Shown piece after piece: positions 10,672 to 21,885 of a DNA stretch of 64,000 nucleotides (positions are counted from its first letter, which is position 1; the number at the start of each line of letters is the position of its first letter). The notes beneath the pieces are model-generated. The model saw only the letters and a list, made by a program, of their open reading frames with translations. It made no database searches and was not told the DNA's origin. Position numbers and translations under genes: made by a program. The stretch spans positions 248,001 through 312,000 of the forward strand of contig LNKV01000010.1 of the NCBI GenBank assembly GCA_001465935.1, in the 5' to 3' direction. Source of the stretch: Clarireedia homoeocarpa. Lineage: Eukaryota; Ascomycota; Leotiomycetes; Helotiales; Rutstroemiaceae.

Positions 10672-13007
10672 TCACCAGCGTCTCATACCAATGTCGTATG
10701 TCGCTTCTTCCCACCTTGAAAATCCGAGTCAGCTCAAGATAAATTGCAATGAATGGAAGATATATTGATGCTCTTGGAAGCCTTCAATGATTACTCACTG
10801 CAACTCATCAGTATCCATCATACTGTCATCCGGATCGATTAGATTTCGAGTCGAGTATCTGTGACTATTTCTAGACTCAACACGGGAAGGGGCTCGAGAT
10901 TTGATACTTTCGATAAGATTTGAGGTTTTTGAAGAATGCCCGGTAACTAACAAATGACTGATAGCAGGCAGTGAGGCGGCTGCTCGATTGAGGATAAGCT
11001 TCTTAGGAAATCCGCTCTCCTTTTGATGAGCAGTCTGATTATCAGCAGACTGTCCTGATTTATGAATATTCTCTTTGAGGGCATGGGTAGCTGCTCGAAT
11101 GTCGCTACTGTCCCTATGCCTATGCTTAGATGCATGCGGACTAATGTATGATATGTCAAAACTGTCTAGTCTTCTCCTGTAGCTTTCCAGCTCCTCTTTG
11201 GTTGGAGACGGATGTTTCTTCATACTTTGCATGCTGGATGATTGTGCAAAGGCTTTATTTGCAACATTCTTGTTCGTAGATTTGTTCTTGAGGATTCCAC
11301 CGAGTGTCTTTTGTGGTGCTTTCGAGCTGCGGATGGGACTATCGATGATCATATCTTGATATGGCTCGGCAACAGAAACATCATGATCGAAGACCGAGGG
11401 AACGTCCACAGAAACCTTCTGCAACTTCTTGGTGCCGTTTCTATCTGTTGTTGGCTCTAATCGAATGCGTGGTGTAGATTGGTCGGCCGGACTGGATGTG
11501 AAAAGAGCGTCAAAACTGGTATCAAAATCATCGCATCTAGGATAGGTGGGAAGTTTGCTATCTGTATATCTTAGGGGACTCGAAGATTCCGATGAGTATT
11601 TATGATAAAGTAGTTGATCTTCGGTGATAGTTGGGGGTTGGCATGAATTGCTCAGGCTAGGTGATTCTAAGAAGGGGTCGCTTGAGCTCGACCATTGACT
11701 TGGTAAAGACCTGCCATCGTCGTGAACTCTCTTTCGAAGGATCTTTCCATTTCCCGTCATCTGTACGACTTTCTGCTTTCCTACGATATTCTGCCCTGCA
11801 GGGGAGTCAGTACCAATAGCCCGTAGAGCTGTGCTGTTTGGATTTACCCTCGTTCAAAATGATTTCCATATCACTTAAAGATCCCGACTCTCGAGGCCAC
11901 TGATCGAGGAGAATAGGCGGCCCCACCAACGGCGAATCGGGGAGAGAATCTTCTTGATTAGCATCGCTTTGTTTCTTTCTGCGAATACGGTCGCTTAGAA
12001 CCGTCTTCATTTTCGAGAATACCTTGTTTCCTTTCAACCTTCGCTTCTTCTCCACAACGAGAGGTTGCTGCTGCGGCTTAATGCTAGCGTTTGCAGCGGC
12101 GATCCGAGCCATTGTCTGATTGAGTGCTATAGCATCGGCTGCACTAAAGGTAGAGTTGGCAGGCTTGGAGGTTGAGTTTTGTGAAGCTTGTTTCATAGTC
12201 GACTGTTGAAGGGAGCTTTGAGGAGGTTTTCTAGTGATACCTTGAACTTCAATGCTGGAACGACGCTGCGGCAAAAATTCTTTAGATAGAGCGACTCGTC
12301 TCTTAGAGGATCTCCGTGGTATGGGAGGCGCAGAGCTTTTTCGTGAATGGGAAAGCGGTTGTCCAGTGTTTTGAAGGTGCTCTCGACTTGCGGAGTCATC
12401 CGAGAAGCGAATATCATTGGAACTACCTGCGGCTGTAACAACAGAGGCTGCTTTCAAAGCCCATGCGTCGTCATCGTTGAATATCAAACTGGGTATCTTA
12501 GGAAGAGCTTTGTCTGCTGGTGGTCCTAGATGATACTGTGGGAGTGCTCTTGTCGTTGCAGACTGCGAAAGTCCTATACCTTGATCACCCCTCAACTGGT
12601 CAGTGTCAGTATCGTCAAGGAGCTCGCTTGCCTGCTCATCCACGCTATCATCTTCGTGAGCATCTTTAACGTCTTCAGACTTGCGTGAATCAGTTGCAGG
12701 ATGAAAGGCGGACATCTGGTAGGTGGCAGAACCTGGAAACAGAATGGATTAGCCTGTGTGCGAACGTATGGAAGAAGGGAACACTGGTCTGGACCAAGAC
12801 GACTGCCGTTGTTTAAATATGCTCTAGACACAGAACACCACGGCCTTCTCTTGTCCGGACCAACTATAAACAGCAAAAAGGTGGAAATATGAAGAGTGAG
12901 AACGGACTTCTTTTCTTACTTCTGTTCTTCCTCTTCGAGTATGTTGAGTCTCTCAGAAGAGAAAAGGCCGGCATCATTGACTTCTTTTTCTTGCCATAGG
13001 TCGCCAT
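10672..13007 (-). CDS. Large disordered Ser-rich protein, function unknown
   Basis: Four exons by my model: 13007-12920, 12732-11848, 11795-10799 and 10714-10672, giving 670 residues. All junctions keep phase, with donors GTAAGA, GTAAAT and GTGAGT. The N terminus MATYGKKKK is followed by a Lys/Arg patch. The rest is low-complexity, rich in Ser, Asp, Pro and Lys, with a basic segment KKRRLKGNKVFSKMKTVL and a conserved-looking SRKSSAPPIPRRSSKRR stretch. There is no globular domain, membrane segment or signal peptide. The frequent R/K-x-x-S sites suggest a phosphorylated nuclear or scaffold protein, but that is inference. An N-terminal TYGK motif also occurs in fungal Wapl-like proteins, but the Wapl domain is absent, so I do not name it. 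The first exon and the last 14 codons are the least certain parts. Confidence 0.7.
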
Positions 13008-15529
13008 GATGAAGCCGGGATTTGACCAAATGCTGAAAGTTGTGGATCTGTTATTGGGGAGGTGATTGAGCTGTGAAGAATTACCAGAGAATGACAATGT
13101 CTTTGCGTGTGGGACCCGGGGCAAAGATAGAAAGCGTTATGGTCGACTGTAGGAAAGGGAAGGAAGAAGTGGGAGTGGGGCTCGCGTTCCTCACACCACG
13201 AGGCAAGTAATGAACGCAGACAGCATCGCACTATGAAATGGGAAGGAAGATATCTTGAAATGAATCAACGAAAGAATGAAAAAGTACTTGAGAATAAGAG
13301 GAATAAGAGGGTTACGAGGAGACTTTCTGGAGACAATTGACTGAGGTATTGCTTGAACTTGTACTGCAATTCTTCCAACTAAAGCTGAATCGATGACTCT
13401 AAAAGACAGCAATATCTGCTCACAGTTCAACAATCTTCGTGGGTTGTACTGTCCTTCCAACTTGGGCGATTCGGGAGCGGGCACATTGTTAGAATTTTTC
13501 AAGGCAAGAGACCGATCTCGGAAAAGATAATCTGGTGTTTGCCCTTGCCCTTTCACCAGTGCCAATCCAACTTCATCTTGAGGCTCGTAGACTTTATGCT
13601 CCATATATTATGGACATGATATGCCTATCTTCTACGTAAGTCCTTCAGTATGATTCTAGTGGCGCGTGTTGGGCTTCATTCACTGACACTGCCAACCAAC
13701 ACCAACAACATAGAAGTGCTCGATGGCGAGATGCCATGTTCGACAGAGCATCGTCCGCTGATTACAACACCGCCATCGATGACAAAACTGCATGGCTCTA
13801 GAGCTTCTGAACCTGCTAAGAAATATTGCCATACAAAGTAGTATGTTTGGGACTTCTTAGAGGTGAGCAGTACTGTAGAAGAGAGAGGATTGGAGCTCTG
13901 CATGACAGTTAAGACAGTTGGTCTTCACCTCAAGGCGAAGTATCTTGACCCCTCCTAGCATGCCAGGTACTGAACGCTCTAACTTGCATCAGACAAAGTG
14001 CCGAGGATTGCCCAGGCAGAGGTTTTGCACACCAAGCTTCTCAATAGGTTTCGCTTGTTCTCTCCGAATGGCCGCGAGCTGTTTTTAGTTGCCTTGTCCA
14101 ACGGCATCACCATCGAGAACGACAAAGACCAGCGTGTATGTATAACCAATTTCAGCATACGAGCAGACTCTAGCCCTTCTGCTGAAACACGAACGTCACA
14201 CCGAAGACACGAGAATAGGCCGCGTTATGGATGCAAGCAGAAACCTCAACATCATGATCAATGTTCACGTTAATGTAATGAACATCATGTTCGATCAATG
14301 TGTTGCAGAGCAGCCTCGGTCGATAGCCCTTTTTCAGTGACTATCCTCGATATGAATTCGGAGTTCGGAATGAAAGCGAACGCCGGTTACTCCGGTCCGC
14401 AACACTTTGTGTAGAAGAAGGGCCAATATAAAAGATGTACTGCATACAAGGCACGCTTTGAGATAGTCCTATCGCATTCAACGACCTATCCACGTCCCTA
14501 GCATCAAGGTAGTGCCACACACTCATAGTCCTACAGGAGGTATGAGATACATATAAAGGGCACAACCTCTTTCATTCAGCTTGAGGACCATCACCACCTC
14601 TTAACGATCATCTACCTCTAAACGACCATTTACCTCCAAAGGGTAGAAAGGCGCGGAGATGCTTGCACGGAAATTAGACGACCAAATGTCGTTCACACCC
14701 GGATTTGGTTCGGATTGTCGTGATTGACTATGCATTTACACAGTCAGCACTACGGCGAAGAATTGGTGAAGGCACGTCTTGGTATTGCTGCAATTCTTCC
14801 TGGAGCTGCGATAGCCTCGCTCTATTCTCCGCGGCGGCCCAGTGCTGCATCATATAAGTCTCGCAAACTACCTAGTCTCCGAAGTAAGGTTACTTAGAAT
14901 GGATTTTGATATCCCACTTTTTCGGCCACCGTACGAAGTACATAGTAGCTGGCGAAACAAAAGTTAAATTTATTCTGGTAGATTCTATCAACAAGGGGGG
15001 CTTTGTCGAATCATATCGTCAAGATTCTACAAATATGTGGAATTTTAACAATAACCATAGTATATGTATTAACCTTTTTTACGCCGGCTACTAAGTACTT
15101 TGTAGCTACTGTATCAGCTTAAACTATCTTAATGCCGATTGGATAGAAGCCACCACAAGCAGAAGAGGATACGAATCACGGAGTAATCGTACATATGTTC
15201 AATACCGAGAAAAATAATTGATAGCGGTTTTCACTCTCATAAATACCTCGAGTAACGTCGCAGAGAAATTCTTTCTATAAATCATTTCTCTTTCCTTTCT
15301 CTCTCCTCCGTTCCGTTCTTCCCGCTTCACCCAATCAAAGGTTTTGGATTCATAACCCGCCTCCTGAGATACCCGGCTCCGCACTCATGTAACTGATTTC
15401 CAAAACTTTAACTTGTCATAATTAATCCCGCTCAACGCCACTTGCTCACAATTCATCTTCACCACGACCGGTCTTCATTCTACTATTTTCATCTCTGGTA
15501 GATTCATCCTTTCCAGTATCCCCGCCAAA
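13008..15529. other. 2.5-kb intergenic region
   Basis: No recognisable gene. An ATG-initiated frame of 137 codons on the reverse strand (13604-13191) ends in a hydrophobic stretch but shows no family signature or conserved motif. The remaining ORFs are short. The right end (about 15350-15529), with CT-rich leader sequence, is the HEM2 promoter and 5' UTR. Confidence 0.5.
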
Positions 15530-16738
15530 ATGTCTTTCTCTAGTCTTGTTCAAGACCTCTCATTCAGAGATGCCGCCAGTGAACGACGACCACTGGCTCG
15601 AGGTACTTCCTCAAATTCAACTATGGACGACACCAGATCCCACGTTTCTAGAGCCAGATCATACGCAAGCACTGCGGCGACGAGTGTGAGCATATCTGGC
15701 GATATCGCAAGTCAGTTGCATGGGGGTTATTGCCATCCCCTTGCGAGGACATGGCAGGCAGAGAGACAATTGACGAAGGTGGGAGATGCTTCGCCACGAA
15801 AGACATTCAGCTGCTGACAGAATTCACAGTCTATGCTTATCTACCCTCTTTTTATTTCCGACCAAGATGACGAAGAAACTCTTATTCCTTCCCTTCCCGA
15901 TCAGCACCGTCGAGGTATCAATAAAATCGTGCCATACCTAGAACCACTGGTTCGCAAGGGTCTACGCTCTGTTATTCTATTTGGTGTGCCGATCGAGGCT
16001 GGTGCCAAAGATGCTCTCGGAACTGCTGCAGATGATCCAAAAGGTCCAGTCATTGCTACAATCCGACTACTTCGCCAACGATTCCCACAACTATTCATCG
16101 TCGCAGATGTTTGTCTCTGTGAATATACATCCCATGGCCATTGTGGTATTCTCCGTGACGACGGTAGCCTGAACAACCAACTGTCAGTTGACCGTGTTTC
16201 CGATGTTGCGATTGCATATGCTCAAGCTGGCGCTCACTGTGTTGCGCCTTCGGATATGAATGACGGTCGTATTCGCGCGATTAAGCTTAAGTTGATCGAG
16301 GAAGGCATTGCACACAGGGTTGTTCTGATGTCGTACGCCGCCAAGTTTTCAGGATGTCTATATGGTCCATTCCGCGATGCCGCTGGCTCAGTTCCTTCAT
16401 TTGGTGACAGGAAATGCTACCAATTACCTCCAGGAGGCCGAGGTCTTGCTCGCAGAGCAATCGAAAGGGATATTGGTGAAGGTGCGGATATTATCATGGT
16501 GAAACCCGCAAGTCAATATCTCGATATCATCAGTGACGCGAAAGAGATTGGAAAGAATATGCCTGTGGCCGCATATCAAGTCAGTGGAGAATTTGCGATG
16601 ATTCACGCTGGTGCAAAGGCTGGTGTTTTCGATTTGAAGACTATGGCTTTTGAGGCAACGGAGGGCATTTTACGAGCGGGTGCGACGATTGTCGTTAGCT
16701 ACTTTACACCACAGTTCCTTGATTGGCTTGAGTCTTAG
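15530..16738 (+). CDS. HEM2: Delta-aminolevulinic acid dehydratase (porphobilinogen synthase)
   Basis: Two exons (15530-15778, 15830-16738), 385 residues. The enzyme condenses two 5-aminolevulinate molecules into porphobilinogen, the second step of haem synthesis, in the cytosol. The family signature LHGGYCHPL leads into WQAERQLTK, then SMLIYPLFISD across the intron. The zinc-site cysteines are C178, C180 and C188 (DVCLCEYTSHGHC). The two active-site lysines are K255 (MSYAAKFSG) and K308 (IIMVKPA). The roughly 55-residue Ser/Arg-rich N-terminal extension is longer than in yeast Hem2. Donor is GTGGGA, acceptor TTCACAG, phase 0. It is followed at 450 bp by MCT1 on the same strand. Confidence 0.96.
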
Positions 16739-17189
16739 TGAAGAGGCGTTTTCAGTATTATTTATGATTTACGAATTGGCGTTTTGGGGTATCAACGAGG
16801 GGGATAGACACCTAAGGGGAGTGACAAAAATTATTCTGATAATAAGTTACCAGGAAATTATTTTAGAATTACCAATGCTTTACTTTTCCAATCATAGTAC
16901 AATTCTTATGTGACCTGTTGACCAATTGACATGTTGAACTTCTTCAGAAAGCTTTATAGAGAAGGAACCCTGTTAATGAGGGGTCTCATGATAACCGACG
17001 GATTGCGGGGCTCCTCCGTCGGTTAGTTCTAAGGGTCTCCGGAGAGAGGGCAGTCAAGCTTCAATCAGTAGCGCAACCGGCATGTGAAGCTTCTATCAAT
17101 TTCAACATGACTCAATAAATAACAATTCAACCTATCTTTCCCCATTCGTACTCGATCACAGGCCCCGATCCGCGAAGTTGAACCGGAAG
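16739..17189. other. Intergenic region between HEM2 and MCT1
   Basis: HEM2 trailer followed by the MCT1 promoter. It contains a perfect 11-bp inverted repeat (listed separately). No gene seen. Confidence 0.6.
16992..17025. repeat. Perfect 11-bp inverted repeat with 12-nt loop
   Basis: Arms TAACCGACGGA (16992-17002) and TCCGTCGGTTA (17015-17025) flank a 12-nt GC-rich spacer. Each arm contains the palindrome CCGACGG or its complement. It lies about 165 bp upstream of the MCT1 ATG. It could be an RNA hairpin or a paired CCG/CGG-type protein binding site; the sequence alone does not decide. Confidence 0.75.
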
Positions 17190-18524
17190 ATGAAGCGCTT
17201 CGCTACCGGCTTTCCAAAGCCTAGCAATGTTCGACCTGTAATCTTCCTCGAGGACTGCGCGTCGGCAAAACATCAACGTCCCTCATCAGCTTACAGGTTA
17301 CGAGTATCGGGACCAGGAATCTCAAGACGAAATGCATCATCTAAACCCGCAAGGCCGAAGACTGCTTTGTTCTTTCCAGGTATGCAAACCAATAATCGCA
17401 TGATCACCATATTATAGTAGGCTGATCAACTACTAGGCCAGGGAGTTCAAAAGGTTGGCATGTTGTCGCCATGGCTCGAAGCATTCCCTTCCACTGCACG
17501 CCCTATAGTCGAAGAAATCGACCACCTTCTGGGATACAAACTCTCCGAGATCATAGCCAATGGACCCAACAGCACGCTGACAGCTACTGTAAATGCACAA
17601 CCTGCCATAATGGCTTCCTCGATCCTTATACTACGAATATTAGAACGAGAATTCGGCTTCAAGACACAGGAAAGAGTAGATGTCACACTGGGGCACTCAT
17701 TGGGTGAATTCGCAGCATTGGTCGCGGGCGGCTACGTTATGTTTGAGGACAGTCTCTACCTAGTTCGCAAGCGCGCGGAACTTATGGCTGAGTGCTCACG
17801 ACGCGCATGTGAAGAGTATGGAGGGGAATATGGCATGGTCGCGCTGGTTACGGAACCCAATCACCTTTCACCTTTAATCGAAGCTATCTATGGATTCCTC
17901 GGACACTCTTCTCCTGGCTCGAAATCAGAAAGTGCGCAAGACGTCCCGCCGATTCAACAGGTCTTGATTGCGAATATTAATAGCAAGAATCAGATTGTGC
18001 TGAGTGGGAATATTGGGAGGATAAAAGAATTGTTGACGCATGTGAGGCAATTTGGTGGACACGACCCGCGAGCCGTTCGGTTAAAGAGTGACAGTCCCTT
18101 TCACAGTCCATTGATGAAACCTGCGGAAAAAGCGATGAGCAGGCTATTGAATGGGAAGAGTAGAGTTAAGGGAAGGGAAGATAAGGACGTGATCATGTTT
18201 CCCGGTATCATGGATTGCATTAGCAATGTGAGCGCAAGACCATTTCGAAGTAAAGAAGAGTTGAAAGATCTTTGGGCGAGGAGCTGTGTAGAAACTGTTC
18301 GCTGGTGGGATTCGATAAAGTATCTGGATCAGGAAGTTAAGGTGAGGCGATGGATTGGTATTGGCCCAGGGAAAGTAGGACGAAATCTGGTAGGCAAGGA
18401 AGTTGGAATGCGTGGGAAAGATCTGGTGAAGGGAGGTGGAGTATGGGGCATTACTGACCCGAAGGAGATTGAAGAGGTCCTGAAAGCTTTGGACGAGACG
18501 GAAGAACTGAAGGACCAGGAGTAA
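17190..18524 (+). CDS. MCT1: Malonyl-CoA:ACP transacylase, mitochondrial
   Basis: Two exons (17190-17379, 17437-18524), 425 residues. It transfers malonyl groups to acyl carrier protein for mitochondrial type II fatty-acid synthesis, which feeds lipoate production. The acyltransferase fold is marked by FFPGQGVQ, restored across the intron at residues 62-69, the nucleophile elbow GHSLGE with S151, and the catalytic histidine H286 in SPFHSPLM. The N-terminal 60 residues are Arg/Ser-rich with few acidic residues, consistent with a mitochondrial targeting peptide. Compared with bacterial FabD (about 310 aa) there is an insertion after residue 180 and a charged tail. The frame runs 12 bp further upstream only through a TTG, so the ATG at 17190 is used. 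Confidence 0.93.
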
Positions 18525-18907
18525 TCTGGCACCGAGTAGAAGACGAACTTATTAGCATGTGAAGACTTGAAGTCAGAACAACAAAGATGTATGTATTTCC
18601 GAGTGGAGCTTGGGGTGGAGTGATGAAGCTACAAGGCTGCATAAGATACAAGTACCATAATCACTGTAATGATAACTAACTAGTCAATAAGCATTTTATT
18701 TCCGCAATTACTGCTACTCCCGCAAGCTTTTCTTGTCGTTTACAGTGTTTTGATAACAGTGGTAACTTTACTTTCCCTTGCGCTGCCTCATTTCTCCTAT
18801 CGTTATTATCGTAACCTTAGCGTTGCGAAATCCTCGGCAAACCGCAACCACAACGCAACACCTTCCATCAACAGCTTCATCTCCATGAGTTCATATCTAG
18901 CGCAAAT
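18525..18907. other. Short intergenic region with uORF
   Basis: MCT1 trailer and leader of the next gene. An upstream ATG at 18886 opens an eight-codon uORF that overlaps the start codon of the trafficking-subunit gene. Confidence 0.5.
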
Positions 18908-19676
18908 ATGACCACAATTCCTTCAATCGCTTGCCTTGGCGTAATAGGCAAAAATGTTTGTTCTCTAATCTCCAATCCTCAGTATTGCCTTACACATGCG
19001 CTAATTTTACAATTGCTCAGAACAACCCCCTCCACATATCAACCTTTCCAGTCCACACATCACCTGTCACAAATCCCAACACCGCGAACCCGCAACCCCA
19101 ACTCCGTACCCCTCTCCAATACGCACTCCTACTTTCTAGTACCCTCGATATCTTCGATGCGCGGCGCACGAAAAGCACCGCGACTAGTACATCGATGTCG
19201 GGAACGCTGACGGGTGATCTGGGCCTGCTGTATGCGGTTGATGAGCGGTTGGCTGCGTATGGCTTTGAGACAAATACAGGGGTGAGGTTTGTCGCGTTTG
19301 TGGATGGGAGAGGCAGGGTTGTGAGGGATAGAGGAGTGGGCGGATTGCAGGGCGGGGTGGCAGGCGTGGGTGGGAGTATGGGGGTGAGGGAGGCGGACGT
19401 TAGGGGGGTAGGTTTTACTTTCTCTCTTGTGTGGAAGGGAAATGGAGGAGGATTTGTGGACCTAAAAATGGGCTAATGGTTTTGCGGTGGTAGATTTTCA
19501 AAGCGATGCAAACGGCGTATATACGATTACTACAGAATCCGTTCTATGACCCGGATGAGCATTGTCCGGTTAATGGGAGGGGCGGAAAGAAGATTACGAG
19601 TAGGAGGTTCTTGGAAGATATGAGGAGAATTGGAGAAGGCTGGGTGCCAGGTGGTGCAGGAATGGGCAGTACTTGA
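18908..19676 (+). CDS. TRAPP-associated protein, TRAPPC2L/Tca17-like
   Basis: Three exons (18908-18955, 19021-19407, 19494-19676), 205 residues. Sedlin-family (longin-fold) subunits help assemble TRAPP complexes for ER-Golgi and Golgi trafficking. Matches to the family: the N-terminal strand SIACLGVIGKNNNPLHIS, the helix leading to SSTLDIFDAR, GDLGLLYAVDERLAAYGFETNTGVRFVAF in the middle, and the C-terminal helix IFKAMQTAYIRLLQNPFYDPDE. The protein is longer than human TRAPPC2L (about 140 aa). There is a Pro/Asn-rich insertion after residue 25, a Ser/Thr insert near residue 75 and a basic Gly-rich C-terminal extension. The first intron has a weak GTTTGT donor. Its placement is fixed by the family motif GKxNNPL. 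Confidence 0.88.
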
Positions 19677-20616
19677 ACAGCAGCATAAAATGATTCGTTG
19701 GGGGGGGGGGGGGGAGTAAAGTCAGAGCTGAGAAGGATTGTATTTGAGCATCGCCTGCATTGGAGGAGTTCGGGATACATGCGGAGTCTATGGGGCCATT
19801 ATTTGCTTTGGGTCCGATGCTCTTTGTGGGGCCTGCTATGGAGTTATATCAGATTCTCTTCTTTTTAGTGGTACCCAGTCACACGGAGGCAAGTATATAT
19901 ATCTGCGGAGATTACTATGTTTAACAGTACGATTTCTTTATAACCCGCGAGTCTTTTATGCATGAGAAGTGGAGGATCAGGATACAAGAGCTATGGGTGA
20001 AACATTCACTTTAGCGTGAAAACAATGGGCATTTCAAGCGAATAGCACCTACTAAGTTGTGGCTATGTTCTAGGACGTGGACAGACTAGAATGAATACGT
20101 CAATTTCGACATTTCAGCCTCCTCTTTAGACGTCATTTATATCCATAATCTGCGTCTTATTCTCTGCATTGATTATTGACAACTGATCTTGTTGTGGCAG
20201 ATCATCTCCATCGACCTCGATACCACTCTGTTCAGGTTGACCACTCAAGTGATGGATGTAGTCACAGGATGAGTGAATTTACCTAGACTACCGAATCAAA
20301 GTGAGGAGTCATAACCAATCAACAAAGCCATTCAGAAGAGCATTCAAGTAAAAAGGGGACAGTCGTACGTCCTTTGTTCTCCAAAATTTGAACAACAGGA
20401 ATGATGGTACAGGACAATGCTCTCAGAGACATAGCAGCATCTGCTGTAGTGAACAAAAGTACGGCCTTTGTCAAACAGACAATGAACAAAGCAAACCACC
20501 CACTATTTGAATATGAGCGCATTACCTACCCTCTTACCCGTACTTTCTCGACCATAACTTCAACATCCAGTTAGAGCCAAAAACAACACAAACAAACACT
20601 CACCTCCTTCCTCAAG
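19677..20616. other. 0.9-kb intergenic region
   Basis: Starts with a 15-nt G homopolymer (19700-19714) just after the trafficking-subunit stop codon. No protein-coding signal seen. The right end is the leader of the next gene. Confidence 0.5.
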
Positions 20617-21333
20617 ATGAGCGCTTTCTATCGTGTTCCAGCTCACACCCCTCTCTCTTGTCTGGAAGGAGGAGAGTTCCAAGCTCTCCAAATGATGGCT
20701 GGGTACTCTTCCACAGCCTCCAGTCTCTCCACTTTGGCAGACAGTGAATTCTCTGATCTATCCAGAAACTCCTCTAGCCAAGAAGTCGACGAAATGGCCA
20801 TGCAACCACCTACCTTCAAAAGACCTACCTTCAAAAGAAGTATGAAATTGGAATCAGTCGATGACGACTCCTGCGCCATCGACGACGAATCTGAAGACGA
20901 AGAAGAAGGACAAAGCTCCTTTTTCGACTTCCCAAAACGCCAAGTCGTCCCCTTCCATCAACAACATCAAGTCCCCGGGGCCCTCAAGCTAGCTCATCTC
21001 AAGAAATCATGCACGGTTCTGGTGCAAAAAGTTCAAGTCGATAAAGACGAGAAGAGCAAGCAATCACAAACCAACCAGGCTCCTGTGGTTAAGGAATCTA
21101 AAAAAGTCACATGGGGAGAAAGCAAGGATGCGTCGCAGCAGATATATAAAGCTGACGACGTGATGATGAACTTTCTGATGGCTCATGCAGTTCGTGCGGG
21201 CACGGATCATGTGAAAGCAACTTGGAAGAGGAATAGCACTAGTGGTGCGACGAACTCTTGGGATTTCCCAAAGGCGGATTATTTGAAGACGAGCTCGCGG
21301 GAGTGTGGGGGGCTCTTGTGGAGTGTGTGGTAA
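20617..21333 (+). CDS. Acidic protein of unknown function with RVxF-like motif
   Basis: Single-exon ORF of 238 residues with an ATG in a good context after a CA-rich leader. I do not recognise the family. Residues 1-65 are Ser/Ala-rich. A 15-bp tandem duplication encodes PTFKRPTFKR (20809-20838), and an acidic block follows (DDESEDEEEG). Later comes a KESKKVTWGESKD segment, whose KKVTW fits the RVxF docking consensus of protein phosphatase 1 regulators, then an amphipathic stretch ADDVMMNFLMAHAVRAGTDHVKATWKR. No signal peptide or membrane segment. A PP1-regulatory role is a hypothesis from the motif only. The ordered C-terminal third and biased composition argue for a real gene. Confidence 0.65.
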   Translation: MSAFYRVPAHTPLSCLEGGEFQALQMMAGYSSTASSLSTLADSEFSDLSRNSSSQEVDEMAMQPPTFKRPTFKRSMKLESVDDDSCAIDDESEDEEEGQSSFFDFPKRQVVPFHQQHQVPGALKLAHLKKSCTVLVQKVQVDKDEKSKQSQTNQAPVVKESKKVTWGESKDASQQIYKADDVMMNFLMAHAVRAGTDHVKATWKRNSTSGATNSWDFPKADYLKTSSRECGGLLWSVW

Positions 21334-21885
21334 GTGATGAGTGTGTTAATAATGTATGAGAGAGAAGGGATGCATGAACTTTCATGGTTTAATACTGGCT
21401 GAGCATGCTTCTCGTTCTATTGATAACCAGTCTACGCTGTTGAGCTCTCCTTATGTCATTATCATTGATGGCTTTCATTTTATACTTCATTATTCAATTC
21501 AATGCCCTTTCATTTTATACTCTATTGTTCGATTCAATGCCAAGTCAAGACGCCTACGACTTGATGGCTTTTTTTATTTTTATTTAATATGACTTTATGA
21601 ATCTTAATTTATATCTGTATTAATATCAAGAACTCGATTTCAATTGCTGGCTTGTGAAACTGTGAAGTGCATATTATATTCAGTGTCCACCGCTCAAGAG
21701 ATAGTGATTGAAGCACTACAGTACTTCTAGATTGAACACAAAACTTTTGAGAGATGAGATTGGTCTAAATGACTTATGACATGTTACTTTTTCAATTTAC
21801 GGGAATCCATTGGGAAACAAAGTGTGCCATCCTGCCATCCTGCCCTCCTGCCCTCCTTGCCCAAACTCCTTCTCTTTCCTATCTA
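21334..21885. other. Convergent 3' intergenic region
   Basis: AT-rich trailers of the acidic protein gene and of the peroxiredoxin-like gene on the opposite strand. Nothing else seen. Confidence 0.5.

Noticed and set aside
13191..13604. 137-codon reverse ORF with ATG
   Set aside because: No family motif or biased composition. The hydrophobic tail is AT-rich DNA translated. Kept only as a note in the intergenic entry.
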